The notes beneath the pieces are model-generated. The model was not told the DNA's origin. It searched no databases and saw only the letters and a list, made by a program, of their open reading frames with translations. Positions 6,998 to 15,234 of a stretch of DNA of 64,000 nt are shown here, one piece after another. Source of the stretch: Paenirhizobium cremeum (lineage in GTDB: Bacteria; Pseudomonadota; Alphaproteobacteria; Rhizobiales; Rhizobiaceae); contig NZ_JAGGCS010000013.1 of the NCBI RefSeq assembly GCF_022884085.1, positions 80,476-144,475 of the forward strand, in the 5' to 3' direction. How positions within the stretch are numbered: the stretch's first letter is position 1; the number at the start of each line of letters is the position of its first letter. The position numbers and the translations under genes were made by a program.

Positions 6998-8274
6998 GAG
7001 TGTGCCTCCATCGAGTTGCGGGCTGCCAGCCCAAAGACGGAGCGGTTAAGATGAAGGTCTCCGCTCGCGGCGCGGTCGGTCATAGCCCGCAAATACCCGC
7101 CCGGCGAGCTGATCTCGGCCCGCGTGTATTTCTCAAACGTCAGAGCGATAGCAACGGCAGCCGCCTGCTGGCCCATTCGGTCCACGGCCCGCTGGCGCGC
7201 ATCCTCGGACACGCCGGCGATACGGCAAAGTTTAGGAGCGATCCGGTCCAGGTCCGCCCAACTACGCGGGGGTTGGTAGCCATATTCGGCAAGGCTTGGC
7301 ATAGCCCGCCACACATCTTCTAGTGCCACAAGTGAAGGCCGCACTTGCAGTTGCCTATTGCTTTGGCGCGAACGGCTCCCCAGGCTTTCTTCAAAAGCCC
7401 TCTTGCTGGCGGAGCCAGCCCCTAACGATCTAATTTGTTCGGCGTTAGCCGAACGCCGTTCATCATTACGAGCTTCAAAAGGCTTCGGGGTTGTAATTTG
7501 TATGTGCATGTCGTTTTCGACATCCGTGCATGTCATATTTGCATCTGTGTCGGAGGTTCGCGGGGTCCGATTCACGTTGCGCAGTCGGTCGGCAAGCCAC
7601 TCCAAAAGCATTGTTGCCTTCCGGAGGACTTGGGCCGGTGCGTGCCTGGCTGATCCGATGAAGGCCGCGATCTTCTCAACACGGGAGCCGATCCGCCCGA
7701 GAATGACTTCGCCTCGTTCGGTTGAGGACACGAGAGCATACCTCGCGGCACGTAGAGCGTCTCGGAAGCGACGCGCTGCGTTGTCGCGAACTCGAATCTC
7801 TTCCCGCTTCTGGCGCACCAGCTGATCAAGTTCATGGTGCCGAGCGATCAGGACACGTAGATCAATGCCGCAAGCGTCGGCAATATCTCCTTCGCCATCA
7901 CGGATCGGGTAGCGCTTGAAATTCGCGCTGTCCTGCATGGTGACGAGGCCGAGGTCGTACAAACGCGAGAGAATACGGCTTATGCGTCCCGGTGACTTGT
8001 TGATGTCATAGCCAAGCTGCCTGTTCGACTTGTAGACGATCGGGCGCCCTCCTTTATCGAAGGCGTCAGCCTTGGCGGTCGTTACGATGGCTTCCAGCAA
8101 TGCGTATTCTGCAGTTGTGATCATCCCGACTGTCATCAGGTTCTTGGCAAGTACTGCAAGCTGACCACGCGTCACCGTTCCGACTTCGGTTGACTGCGCC
8201 AGTCGCCGGAAGTCGGCTCGCTCCTTCGTCATTCTGCGACCTGTCGGCCGCTTGTGTTGTGTGGGTTCCCCCAT
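6994..8274 (-). CDS. Second RepC-like replication initiator (no repAB next to it)
   Basis: This 426-residue protein is full length for RepC. Its N-terminal DNA-binding part includes NKSPGRISRILSRLYDLGLV, then FKRYPIRDGEGDIADACGID, aligning with FGFDLSPLLAR-type sequence of the repC at 1-573. The C-terminus has GGYLRAMTDRAASGDLHLNR, typical of RepC. It starts at ATG 8272-8274 after AGGAGACGG. An antisense RNA promoter and terminator lie upstream with the same geometry as at repABC. An AT-rich central segment may hold oriV. The protein is diverged from the first RepC, consistent with a compatible second replicon or a regulator. Confidence 0.8.
   Translation of the reverse strand: MGEPTQHKRPTGRRMTKERADFRRLAQSTEVGTVTRGQLAVLAKNLMTVGMITTAEYALLEAIVTTAKADAFDKGGRPIVYKSNRQLGYDINKSPGRISRILSRLYDLGLVTMQDSANFKRYPIRDGEGDIADACGIDLRVLIARHHELDQLVRQKREEIRVRDNAARRFRDALRAARYALVSSTERGEVILGRIGSRVEKIAAFIGSARHAPAQVLRKATMLLEWLADRLRNVNRTPRTSDTDANMTCTDVENDMHIQITTPKPFEARNDERRSANAEQIRSLGAGSASKRAFEESLGSRSRQSNRQLQVRPSLVALEDVWRAMPSLAEYGYQPPRSWADLDRIAPKLCRIAGVSEDARQRAVDRMGQQAAAVAIALTFEKYTRAEISSPGGYLRAMTDRAASGDLHLNRSVFGLAARNSMEAHS
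7437..7534. other. Candidate oriV inside the second repC
   Basis: This AT-richer segment lies in the middle of the repC-like gene. It contains GTTCGGC-GTTA-GCCGAAC (7437-7454), ATGTCG-TTTT-CGACAT (7508-7523) and two GTGCATGTC direct repeats (7504-7512, 7526-7534) offset by 22 bp. RepC-type replicons usually have oriV in such an internal region, so this is a reasonable but untested candidate. Confidence 0.4.
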
Positions 8275-8336
8275 CGTCCGTCTCCTGTCAGAGGCCAGAC
8301 AAAGCTCCGCCGTTCACCGAAAAGGTGTTTTGATTA

Positions 8337-8365
8337 TTGACATCGGAGGGGAGGTCTGCGAGAAC
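8337..8365 (+). promoter_or_regulatory. Promoter of a second antisense RNA
   Basis: A perfect TTGACA (8337-8342) is followed by a 17-bp spacer and GAGAAC (8360-8365), a weak -10 box. The -35 box lies 63 bp from the repC-like start, against 60 bp at repABC. The sequence around the start, CGATCTTGCT, is identical to that of the repABC antisense RNA. Confidence 0.55.
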
Positions 8366-8369
8366 GATC

Positions 8370-8423
8370 TTGCTTATATTTTCGAACTGCAGACCGCTTC
8401 CGGATCTTTCGGGAGCGGTTTTT
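8370..8423 (+). ncRNA. Predicted counter-transcribed RNA of the second repC
   Basis: This is a short RNA opposite the leader of the repC-like gene. It ends in a strong terminator: ACCGCTTCC (8393-8401), a 9-nt loop, GGGAGCGGT (8411-8419) and a T run. The -35 box to T-run distance is 82 nt, against 83 nt at repABC. The matching geometry and the shared CGATCTTGCT suggest the same control mechanism, with stem sequences different enough to avoid cross-incompatibility. Confidence 0.6.
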
Positions 8424-8714
8424 CTTTTCTGGGCCGGGTGCGATCTCCAAAAAACTGTTAAAATGCGCGAGTCGGAATCGGTTTAGGTTCCGCCCGATTG
8501 CGATTAGTAACCTGAGATACCGAATTGATGCAAGTTGTCACATTTCCGCGTTGCTTTGCCGGTTCAGCTGACATCTGAAATAACGCCTACATTTCAATTC
8601 TTTCGCGCGAATTTCCGCGCCTTCCCTCTCTTCACGTCCAAAACTGGAACGTTTCCAGAGTATGAATTAGCCCCCTTTATTGTTGGGGAAATTCAACAGG
8701 GTGGGGAGGAGAGT

Positions 8715-8745
8715 TTGAGAGGAGGGGGCGAGGGCCTCCTCTCAA
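8715..8745 (-). repeat. GA-rich hairpin, member of a dispersed family
   Basis: Perfect 11-bp arms TTGAGAGGAGG (8715-8725) and CCTCCTCTCAA (8735-8745). Closely similar hairpins occur at 18079-18109 and, more loosely, at 21288-21316, each downstream of minus-strand genes. They are probably transcript 3' ends. Confidence 0.5.
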
Positions 8746-8801
8746 CAAGCGGCCTGATCTGCCGTCCCCCGATACGTTTCTGCCTCCCAGGCACCTGCGA
8801 A

Positions 8802-8836
8802 AGCGCCCGCATTGGCTCGGTGCCAAGGCGGGCGCT
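8802..8836 (-). terminator. Terminator-like hairpin after the 59-residue gene
   Basis: AGCGCCCGC (8802-8810) pairs with GCGGGCGCT (8828-8836), with an inner TTGGC/GCCAA pair. On the minus strand it ends CTTTCG, so it may terminate the transcript of the small gene and the ParB-like gene upstream. Confidence 0.55.
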
Positions 8837-8858
8837 AAAGTGCGATCTTGAAGCAGGC

Positions 8859-9038
8859 TCAGCCGCGCTGAGCAGCATCCTTAAGATAGGTCGGCGGTAG
8901 ATCGAAGGCCTTTAGCGCTGCATCGAGTGCTTTTTGCACATCATCCCAATCAACATGCTCCGGGTCGCTCAGGTAGGCGTTGATTAGCTGACAGCAGCTT
9001 TCGGCGGCCAGGGTCGGACCAGGTTCGGAATCGAGCAT
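8859..9038 (-). CDS. Small acidic protein of unknown function
   Basis: A 59-codon frame starts at ATG 9036-9038 with AGAGGAT just ahead. The translation begins MLDSEPGPTLAAESCCQLIN and continues through DPEHVDWDDVQKALDAALKAF, with a soluble, helical and acidic character. It follows the ParB-like gene on the same strand with a 68-bp gap and ends before a strong hairpin. I do not recognise a family. It is probably co-transcribed with the ParB-like gene. Confidence 0.6.
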   Translation of the reverse strand: MLDSEPGPTLAAESCCQLINAYLSDPEHVDWDDVQKALDAALKAFDLPPTYLKDAAQRG

Positions 9039-9106
9039 GGCTTATCCTCTGGAATAGGGGAGCCGGTCACGCTGGAGGACGTGACCGGGGACAAGCAGCG
9101 GCGGGA

Positions 9107-11035
9107 TTATTCCGCTGCCATCGGCAACGAGTGTTCGTTCTTTTCCTCAGAGGTTTCAGCCTCACCCTCTGCGTCGGGGTCAGACGCGATCCGAACGTGA
9201 GGCGGAAGCCACCCGCTGTCCTTGATGGACTTGGCGGCATACTCCGCAGCCTCGCCCTTCTTCATGTTGCCGACACCAGCGGCGATATCCTCGCCGCGCA
9301 CCTCGGCAACAACGGCTTGAATGGTCGGCCTGTTGACGTGGCTGAAATAGCTTTCCACCGTAGTCTCAAACCACTCACGCATGTCCACGTTCAATGCGCG
9401 GCCCATCTGGTCGGCATGTGCCAGCGCTTGGCTGCGACTGCTGAACTTCTTCTCGACCGCATTGACGGAATGGGCGGCGGCATAGGCCAGAAGCTGCAAC
9501 AACTCGCTTTGCGATTGATCCATCAGCCATTCCCAAAGGTCAGCAGGATCGCCGGGAAGCCGGTGCCCATAGTTTTCCTCAAGGCTTCCCCACGCCTCGA
9601 GGGCCTTGTTCTCGGCGGGACGCTTCATCGAACCGTCCAGTACTTCATGAGTGACAGAGATTTCAAGCGCACTCTGGTGGCCGGGAATGCCCCATGCGGT
9701 ACGATACTGAACTTTGAGCAACATCGCATGGACGACTGCAACAAGCGCGATGTCGGGATTGTTCGCCAGTTCGACGCGAAGTGCCGCGGTCTTCTGAGCG
9801 GTCAGGTCCTCGATCAAAGCCGCTGAATGATTAAGCGCCGTAGATTTTGAAGCGCCGTCAGCGTCCTCGGTTGCCCCGCCTTGCTTTCCTTCTGTGGCTT
9901 CGGCCTTCTTCTTGTCCTCGTCGCGGACAAGGCCTCTCAGCACCGATAACTTGCCCCAATGGTCGATGGTAACAATTGCCCCTGCCATTGCGAGGTCTTC
10001 GCTCTGATAGGCTTCTCCACGCTTCTGCAGGACGGCGATTTCCTGCTCAACGGCGGACAATGCCGCCTCGGCAGCCTCATCCTCCTGATCCGAATCGATC
10101 TGCGCAGCCAGCTCGTCATAACGCTCGGTCAGAGCTTCCAGCTTGGCTTGTTCATCGTCGTTGAGGTCTATGCGCTGCGGGTAAACCCGGGCCATCTGGT
10201 AGATGTTATCCGGCTGCTGAGGGCACCACTCCACCCATTTCCAGCCTTCGGCCTTCACGGTTTCTGCCTCGGCCTCCAACTTCTCGGCAACCAGCTTTTC
10301 CAGCAAGCCGCTATCGCACGCAAACCCGCCAACCTGCTCGGCGAACAGATCGCGGCGCACAGGACCGCCGGCCGCCTCATAGGCTTCTAGACCTCCGATC
10401 AGCGCCAACCGTTTGTCGCTTGCGGGGACTTCATCTGCCGCGAGACGGCGCTTGATCGTATGGGCGCTACGATCCCATGAGGGGAGGGCATTCCAAACCT
10501 CTTCCTGTCGAGCTTGATCGTCGGTGATGGTGAAGGCGGCAAGCTGCTCAAAGGTCATGTCCTCGGCGCGGAACGCCGCGAACAGGACAGGGGAAACCTT
10601 CGCTAGCGCAAGGCGGCGGTTGACGATGATTTCGGTTGTCCCAAAACGGGCGGCGATGTCCTTGATGGACTTGCCCTCATCGAACAACGCTTTGAATGCC
10701 TCGAACTGGTCGGCAGGGTGCATGGCCTCCCGCATGACGTTCTCGGTCAGGCTCAATTCCGTTGCGTCACCCGCCTCTCGGACAATGACATTCACAGCGT
10801 AGTCAGCCGTGATCTCGCCCCGTTCGGCCAGAAGATTGAGAGCAGCTAGGCGGCGACCGCCAGCCGTCACAAGGTATCGGCCCTTGGGTGCCTTGCGCAC
10901 CACAAGGTTCTGAATGACGCCATTGGCGAGGATCGACGCCGACAGGCTCTCGATGCTCTCCTTGGTGTAAGTCTTGCGGACGTTCTTCGGGTCTGCGTCC
11001 AGCTTGTTCAGTGCTATCGCGATGATGTCGCTCAT
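9107..11035 (-). CDS. Large ParB/RepB/Spo0J-family protein
   Basis: This 642-residue protein starts MSDIIAIALNKLDADPKNVRK. Residues 1-110 form the ParB domain (ANGVIQNLVVRKAPKGRYLV, AGGRRLAALNLLAERGEI, LSLTENVMREAMHPADQFEA), followed by the helix-turn-helix IKDIAARFGTTEIIVNRRLAL. The long C-terminal part is acidic, with a coiled-coil-like stretch near 330-380. Proteins of this size are common on rhizobial plasmids and are not the RepB of repABC; the role may be DNA binding, nuclease action or gene control. ATG 11033-11035 is chosen because AAGGAACC precedes it and the domain starts there. Confidence 0.85.
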   Translation of the reverse strand: MSDIIAIALNKLDADPKNVRKTYTKESIESLSASILANGVIQNLVVRKAPKGRYLVTAGGRRLAALNLLAERGEITADYAVNVIVREAGDATELSLTENVMREAMHPADQFEAFKALFDEGKSIKDIAARFGTTEIIVNRRLALAKVSPVLFAAFRAEDMTFEQLAAFTITDDQARQEEVWNALPSWDRSAHTIKRRLAADEVPASDKRLALIGGLEAYEAAGGPVRRDLFAEQVGGFACDSGLLEKLVAEKLEAEAETVKAEGWKWVEWCPQQPDNIYQMARVYPQRIDLNDDEQAKLEALTERYDELAAQIDSDQEDEAAEAALSAVEQEIAVLQKRGEAYQSEDLAMAGAIVTIDHWGKLSVLRGLVRDEDKKKAEATEGKQGGATEDADGASKSTALNHSAALIEDLTAQKTAALRVELANNPDIALVAVVHAMLLKVQYRTAWGIPGHQSALEISVTHEVLDGSMKRPAENKALEAWGSLEENYGHRLPGDPADLWEWLMDQSQSELLQLLAYAAAHSVNAVEKKFSSRSQALAHADQMGRALNVDMREWFETTVESYFSHVNRPTIQAVVAEVRGEDIAAGVGNMKKGEAAEYAAKSIKDSGWLPPHVRIASDPDAEGEAETSEEKNEHSLPMAAE

Positions 11036-11871
11036 GGTTCCTTGCTCCAGTTTTTCCCGTTTCCCTTGGGAGCAAGCCCCGCTAGTGGGCGAAGCCTCTG
11101 CCTTCGTTCTCGAAGGATGTGCCCCCACATCCGGCGGAACGAAGGGGGAGGGCTTGAGCCCGCTCCCGTTAGGACGCCGATCGGGTCATGGGGCGGGAGG
11201 AAGGAAAAAAGGAAGGTTTGCCGGCCTGACGGCGAAAGCCGTTTTTCCTGACGAGCGACAGCGCATGCGCGCTTGCCCATTGGCGCGATCGGCGACCTAT
11301 CGTAAGAGCGGTACAGGATAGGATCGATGGGCGGCCGATCCCGGCCGCTCCTTGCGGATGCGAACCGGCGACGCCGGTTCTCCGTCTTCTGATCCAGGTT
11401 ATAACACGATGGTTCTGCCCGCGACGCTCCGAGTGATGAGCGCTCCGCTCCTCGGGCAGCTCTCCATTTCAACTTGATTCAACGTTTCGATAGCGGCGGT
11501 TAGCCGCTCGGCTCGGCTCGATCGGCGCCAGTCCGAAATCCGAAGCAGACAAGGGGTCGGTTCAGGCTGAGGGCGAAATGACACTTTAAGCCTTGGCTCC
11601 GCTGTCCCAATGGAGCCTTAGTGAATTTTTGATGCCGGAAAGCCTTGGTTTGCATAGCCTTATCACCGTTCCAAACAGGCTTTAGTTCATCTGGGACAGG
11701 TCGCATCTGACCGCTTCGTGCCAATAGGAGACATGGACTGCTTCGAGGGTGCAGGCTGGAATGGGACCGGAAAAGGCCTTTCCGCGTGTGACGGCCGATC
11801 CGCCCCCCTCCCTTTCAGAGGCTGCCATCTTGCGCTGCCGATTCTAGGAAGTGGGCCCAGGCGGCTAGCGG
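11036..11871. other. Long non-coding leader upstream of the ParB-like gene
   Basis: About 830 bp with overlapping open frames on both strands but no ribosome sites and Arg/Ser/Pro-rich translations. The 250 bp next to the ParB-like start are C-rich on the minus strand and can fold into several hairpins. GGCTCC/GGAGCC arms occur near 11597-11618. Positions 11511-11552 match 25292-25333. I see no gene. Confidence 0.5.
11511..11552 (+). repeat. 42-bp dispersed repeat, copy 1
   Basis: This copy is 38/42 identical to 25292-25333 by eye, with the core CGATCGGCGCCAGTCCGA shared. Both copies lie in non-coding sequence and in the same orientation. The role is unknown; it could be a protein-binding site or the relic of a duplicated segment. 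Confidence 0.6.
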
Positions 11872-12471
11872 CTAAGTCAGGTCGTGGAGGTCTTTGCCCA
11901 AGGCCCGTCCCAATCGCCACTCGCTGAACCTGACCTCCAAGCCTGCTCGTTCTGGAGTGCAGCACATTGGACCCACGAGATAATGATCCGCTTTCGGGAA
12001 AGGGCAGAGGCGGACGAGTGGCCAAATCCGCCCATCGTCTGACGCTTGTATTCTTAGAACGCCGCCCTGGATGGTCACCCTGATCCAGAAATCGGAAGGG
12101 TTGCCATTGTAGCGGCCCGTGGCCCAGTCGGAAGCACCATCCGTCAGCACGCTACCGAGCAAACCATGTCCGTCTGAAAACTCGATCCCGGTCTTGACCC
12201 ACCGTCTTTCGTCGAGCCTGACCATGAGACCGGCCTGATCATACAGATGCTCGAATTGTGCCTGGACCCGAACCTGGGCGGTGAAGTCGCCTTCGGCCGG
12301 GAATGCGAAGAAGTGACCGCTGTCGCGCACAAAGCCGTAGTGCGTCTCTCGCCAGAAATCCGTGTTGGCGTCAGTCGTCACGGAAAGCTCGGTATCCGAA
12401 ACATCTGCTTTTGTAGGCTCATTGAGCCAACGCCCAGTTTTAAAACTCTGCAACGGTGTCTCCTGTGACAA
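11872..12471 (-). CDS. DUF1349 family protein
   Basis: This 199-residue protein is of the DUF1349 (concanavalin-like, YieF-type) family: NTDFWRETHYGFVRDSGHFF, FTAQVRVQAQFEHLYDQAG, MVRLDERRWVKTGIEF, FWIRVTIQGGVLRIQASDDG and VGPMCCTPERAGLEVRFSEW. Members bind or act on small molecules, but their function is not settled. No signal peptide is seen. It lies 38 bp downstream of the AraC-type regulator gene on the same strand, so the two may be co-transcribed. Confidence 0.85.
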   Translation of the reverse strand: MSQETPLQSFKTGRWLNEPTKADVSDTELSVTTDANTDFWRETHYGFVRDSGHFFAFPAEGDFTAQVRVQAQFEHLYDQAGLMVRLDERRWVKTGIEFSDGHGLLGSVLTDGASDWATGRYNGNPSDFWIRVTIQGGVLRIQASDDGRIWPLVRLCPFPKADHYLVGPMCCTPERAGLEVRFSEWRLGRALGKDLHDLT

Positions 12472-12509
12472 CTGCGGACTGGCTCAGTCGCATCTCTTGT
12501 GAATGTTAC

Positions 12510-13451
12510 TCACGCTTCGATTGATCCGATCGATACGATCGTAGAACTACCTCTCGAGCTAACCAGTCGGCCCTTGTAGTGCCGGCGAAAGCCGATCGGT
12601 GTGGAGTTTGTTTCACGTTTGAAGAATTTTGCAAAATTGGTAGCCTCTTCGAACCCAAGACCCTGAGCGATCAGGTAAATGGGGCTGTCCGTATGGACCA
12701 GCAGCCGTTTTGCCTCGAGAACAATGCGGGCGGTGATGACATCTTTGGCGCTCTGGCCGGTCGCCTCCAGCGCAGCCCGTGTCAGGCTTTTCTCCGTGCA
12801 GCCGAGAGCCGCTGCATAGCGGGAGACCTGGTGCCAGCCAGCATGGTTCTGCTCGACCAGTTTGCGAAATCTCGCAAAGCGTTGCACAGCCGGGCTGTGT
12901 GCCTCTGTCAGGCCTGCCCGCTGATCCTGCAGGATGGTCAGTCGCATTAGCAGCGCGCAAAGCTGATAGCGCAGAAGCGCATGTAGGTCCTTGGGTGCCG
13001 CCTCGATCGCCGCATCCTGCCGCATCTTTGCAATGGCTGAGCTGACCGCCCGGAACTCGTCTATCGACAGCGACAGGTGATCAGGCAACCGATCAAAATT
13101 GAGGGCCGGCAGCAGGTCGGCTATCGTCTGGGTCTCCAGCGGCAGGAATTCCGCCCGGAACAGGACCATCCATCCGTCCCAGCCTTCATTGCTGCCGAAA
13201 CTGTGAACCTGCCCGGGCCGAAGCACCAGCAGGGATCCCGCGGAGCATGTGACTGGCTGGAAGTCCACCAGTTGGTCCACCTCGCCTTCGGTGACGCAGA
13301 TCAGCGTATGGAAAGAATAGCGGTACAGCGTCAGGAGCTCTGCGCGGGCGACCCGGCGTCGCAATTCGGAAAACAGGAAGACCTCGATGTCGAGTTCGCG
13401 GCCCTGCGGACGATAGGCCAGTTGGTCAATCTTTGCTCCCTTTCTCGCCAT
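12510..13451 (-). CDS. AraC-family transcriptional regulator with cupin-like sensor domain
   Basis: This 313-residue protein has an N-terminal sugar-binding-type cupin domain (residues 15-110; YSFHTLICVTEGEVDQLVDF, LVLRPGQVHSFGSNEGWDG) and two C-terminal helix-turn-helix motifs (VSRYAAALGCTEKSLTRAAL; IYLIAQGLGFEEATNFAKFF) ending in the AraC signature with TPIGFRRHYKG. It is divergent from the SnoaL-like gene at 13604 and upstream of the DUF1349 gene, so it may control both. The effector is unknown. Confidence 0.9.
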   Translation of the reverse strand: MARKGAKIDQLAYRPQGRELDIEVFLFSELRRRVARAELLTLYRYSFHTLICVTEGEVDQLVDFQPVTCSAGSLLVLRPGQVHSFGSNEGWDGWMVLFRAEFLPLETQTIADLLPALNFDRLPDHLSLSIDEFRAVSSAIAKMRQDAAIEAAPKDLHALLRYQLCALLMRLTILQDQRAGLTEAHSPAVQRFARFRKLVEQNHAGWHQVSRYAAALGCTEKSLTRAALEATGQSAKDVITARIVLEAKRLLVHTDSPIYLIAQGLGFEEATNFAKFFKRETNSTPIGFRRHYKGRLVSSRGSSTIVSIGSIEA

Positions 13452-13603
13452 GACCTTCTCGCTCGCTCCTAGAAATGTCCATTAAGTATCAGATTATGGC
13501 AGCGATCAACCACGACAGCGGCATACGGAGCCGGTTATTACCAATTCATCAACAGCGCGGGTCGCGACGCGGCAGTTAAAACGCACACAAGGAGAGACGG
13601 AAG

Positions 13604-13993
13604 ATGACCAACATCGACATCGCAAAGAGCTACATCAAAGCTGTGCAGACAAATGATCAAGCCACGCTTGGCGGACTACTGTCGCCGCAGATCATCTGGC
13701 ATCAGCCTGGCGCCAACCAGTTCTCGGGCATCAAGAACGGTCTTGCCGAGTTCGGCGCTATGATGGGTGCCATGATGGCCAAGTCCGGCGGCACGTTCGC
13801 CATCACTCACGCCCACCGCTACCTCGCCTGCGGCGACCTTGTTGCCATCGAGATCGAGTTTGCCGGCCAGCGCGAAGGCGCTGAGGTCAATCAGCCTGGT
13901 ATTGATCTGCTGCGGATTGCGGATGGCAAGATCGTCGAAGTGTGGTTGTTTTCCTCTGATCCGGAGCAGGAAGACGCATTCTGGGGCAAGTAA
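13604..13993 (+). CDS. SnoaL-like / NTF2-fold protein
   Basis: This 129-residue protein has the NTF2-like pattern: MTNIDIAKSYIKAVQTNDQA, LLSPQIIWHQPGANQFSG, VAIEIEFAGQ and DLLRIADGKIVEVWLFSSDP. Such small alpha+beta barrel proteins are isomerases, cyclases or binding proteins; the substrate cannot be read from the sequence. AAGGAG lies eight bases before the ATG. It is divergent from the AraC regulator, with about 150 bp between the two starts, which probably hold its promoter. A strong hairpin follows the stop. Confidence 0.85.
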   Translation: MTNIDIAKSYIKAVQTNDQATLGGLLSPQIIWHQPGANQFSGIKNGLAEFGAMMGAMMAKSGGTFAITHAHRYLACGDLVAIEIEFAGQREGAEVNQPGIDLLRIADGKIVEVWLFSSDPEQEDAFWGK

Positions 13994-14002
13994 GCCATTA
14001 CG

Positions 14003-14036
14003 TGACTGCCAAGGACCGACAGGTCCTTGTCAGTCA
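14003..14036 (+). terminator. Hairpin terminator after the SnoaL-like gene
   Basis: Nested arms TGACTG (14003-14008) / CAGTCA (14031-14036) and AAGGACC (14011-14017) / GGTCCTT (14022-14028) form a long stem ten bases after the stop codon. There is no T run, so it may be a transcript-protecting hairpin rather than a true terminator. Confidence 0.5.
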
Positions 14037-14165
14037 GTTGCTGCTTTAAGGAGCGCCGACATCAGGCCGAACACCGAGCAGATCGTCACCCATGCGGGCC
14101 CGCGCGTATTTGAGGGCCTGCAGCCACGGCTTCCAGGCGTTGGCTGCGCTTATCACAGGTGACGG

Positions 14166-15134
14166 CTATGCGCGGAACCGTTCACGGTATTCTCCCGGTG
14201 TCAGGCCGACAATCCGATGGAATATCCTGCGAAACGAGCCCGTGTCGGAATAGCCGACTTCCCACGCTATGCGATCAATCGGAAGGTGCCCAAATTGGAG
14301 GAGCTCCTGCGCTTTGGCGACCCGCAGGCGTTGAGCATAATCGGTTGCAGTCATGCCCGTCGCATTCTGGAAACGACGCAGGAAGGTTCTTTCCTCCAGG
14401 CCGGCATGTTCGGCAAGCGTCACAAGACGAGCTTCTTTGCCTCCAGTCGACTGCAGGAAATGCTGCGCCTTGAGGATCGCCAGATCTCCGTGGGTCATTC
14501 GCGGGGCAAATCCGCTGTAATAGCGTTGCTCGCGTCCGGGTGGATCGATCAGCAGCATGCGCGCAGTCTGGGCCATGACCACCGGGCCGAGGAAGCGTTC
14601 CACGAGCTTTAGCCCCAAGTCTGTCCAGGCCATCAATCCGCCGACCGAGATGACGTCGCCGCCGTCGATCATCAGGCGATCGACGTCAAGTACAACGTCA
14701 GGAAAGCGGTTGCGGAAGGCATCGGCAGAAGCCCAATGGGTGGTGACTGCTCGGCCGGAGACAAGCCCGGTTTCGGCGAGAAGGAATGCTCCGGCGCACA
14801 CCGAGGCCAGCACGGAGCCCTCATCGTGTCGAGCACAAAGCCAGCGCGCCAATGGCGCGGCAGCTTCGGGCGATATTGGCGGCTCCAGCGATGGTGGCAG
14901 GATCAGCACATCGCAGGGCCCAGCCGCTTCTCCGATTGCATCGGGATCGCTGTCGAAAACGACAATGGGTTCCGCTTCACGCTCAATCTCAAGATGTCTT
15001 ACCCGCAAGTGCTGCGAAGTGGGTTCAAATCCCTGCGCCGTCTGCCCCGCGACCTTGAACAGGTCAGTCAGGCCCAAGGCCGCCGAGAGCTGCGCGCCCG
15101 GGTATAGAACGATGCTGATCTGAACTTCGTTCAT
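14166..15134 (-). CDS. GlxA-family transcriptional regulator (DJ-1/PfpI plus AraC domains)
   Basis: This protein of about 322 residues has an N-terminal DJ-1/PfpI-like domain (ISIVLYPGAQLSAALGLTDL, CDVLILPPSLEPP, VLASVCAGAFLLAETGLVSG, which holds the family's conserved Cys) and a C-terminal AraC DNA-binding domain (LVTLAEHAGLEERTFLRRFQ, IDRIAWEVGYSDTGSFRRIF, GLTPGEYRERF). The frame is open to 15164; ATG 15132-15134 is preferred because a G-rich site (GGGGGC) precedes it and the domain begins at MNEVQIS. It is divergent from the isochorismatase/MBL operon, which it probably controls. Confidence 0.88.
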   Translation of the reverse strand: MNEVQISIVLYPGAQLSAALGLTDLFKVAGQTAQGFEPTSQHLRVRHLEIEREAEPIVVFDSDPDAIGEAAGPCDVLILPPSLEPPISPEAAAPLARWLCARHDEGSVLASVCAGAFLLAETGLVSGRAVTTHWASADAFRNRFPDVVLDVDRLMIDGGDVISVGGLMAWTDLGLKLVERFLGPVVMAQTARMLLIDPPGREQRYYSGFAPRMTHGDLAILKAQHFLQSTGGKEARLVTLAEHAGLEERTFLRRFQNATGMTATDYAQRLRVAKAQELLQFGHLPIDRIAWEVGYSDTGSFRRIFHRIVGLTPGEYRERFRA

Positions 15135-15234
15135 GGCGATATTGCCCCCAATTCTGTCGATCATGCCAGTGGCTCAGACCATCACGGAAAGACATAGTGG
15201 ATGCAAGCCATCTGAAACCACGAAAGGAAAGTTC

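Larger units (their letters stand above)
8461..8858. other. Non-coding stretch between the second repC control region and a small gene
   Basis: About 400 bp without a convincing gene. It contains two hairpins listed separately (8715-8745 and 8802-8836), both likely 3' ends for minus-strand transcripts. A 121-codon plus-strand frame through it has no ribosome site and spans both hairpins, so I do not accept it. Confidence 0.5.

Noticed and set aside
11036..11584. Several 60-150-codon frames on both strands before the ParB-like gene
   Set aside because: They overlap each other, have no ribosome sites and their translations are rich in Arg, Ser and Pro, as expected from GC-rich non-coding sequence.
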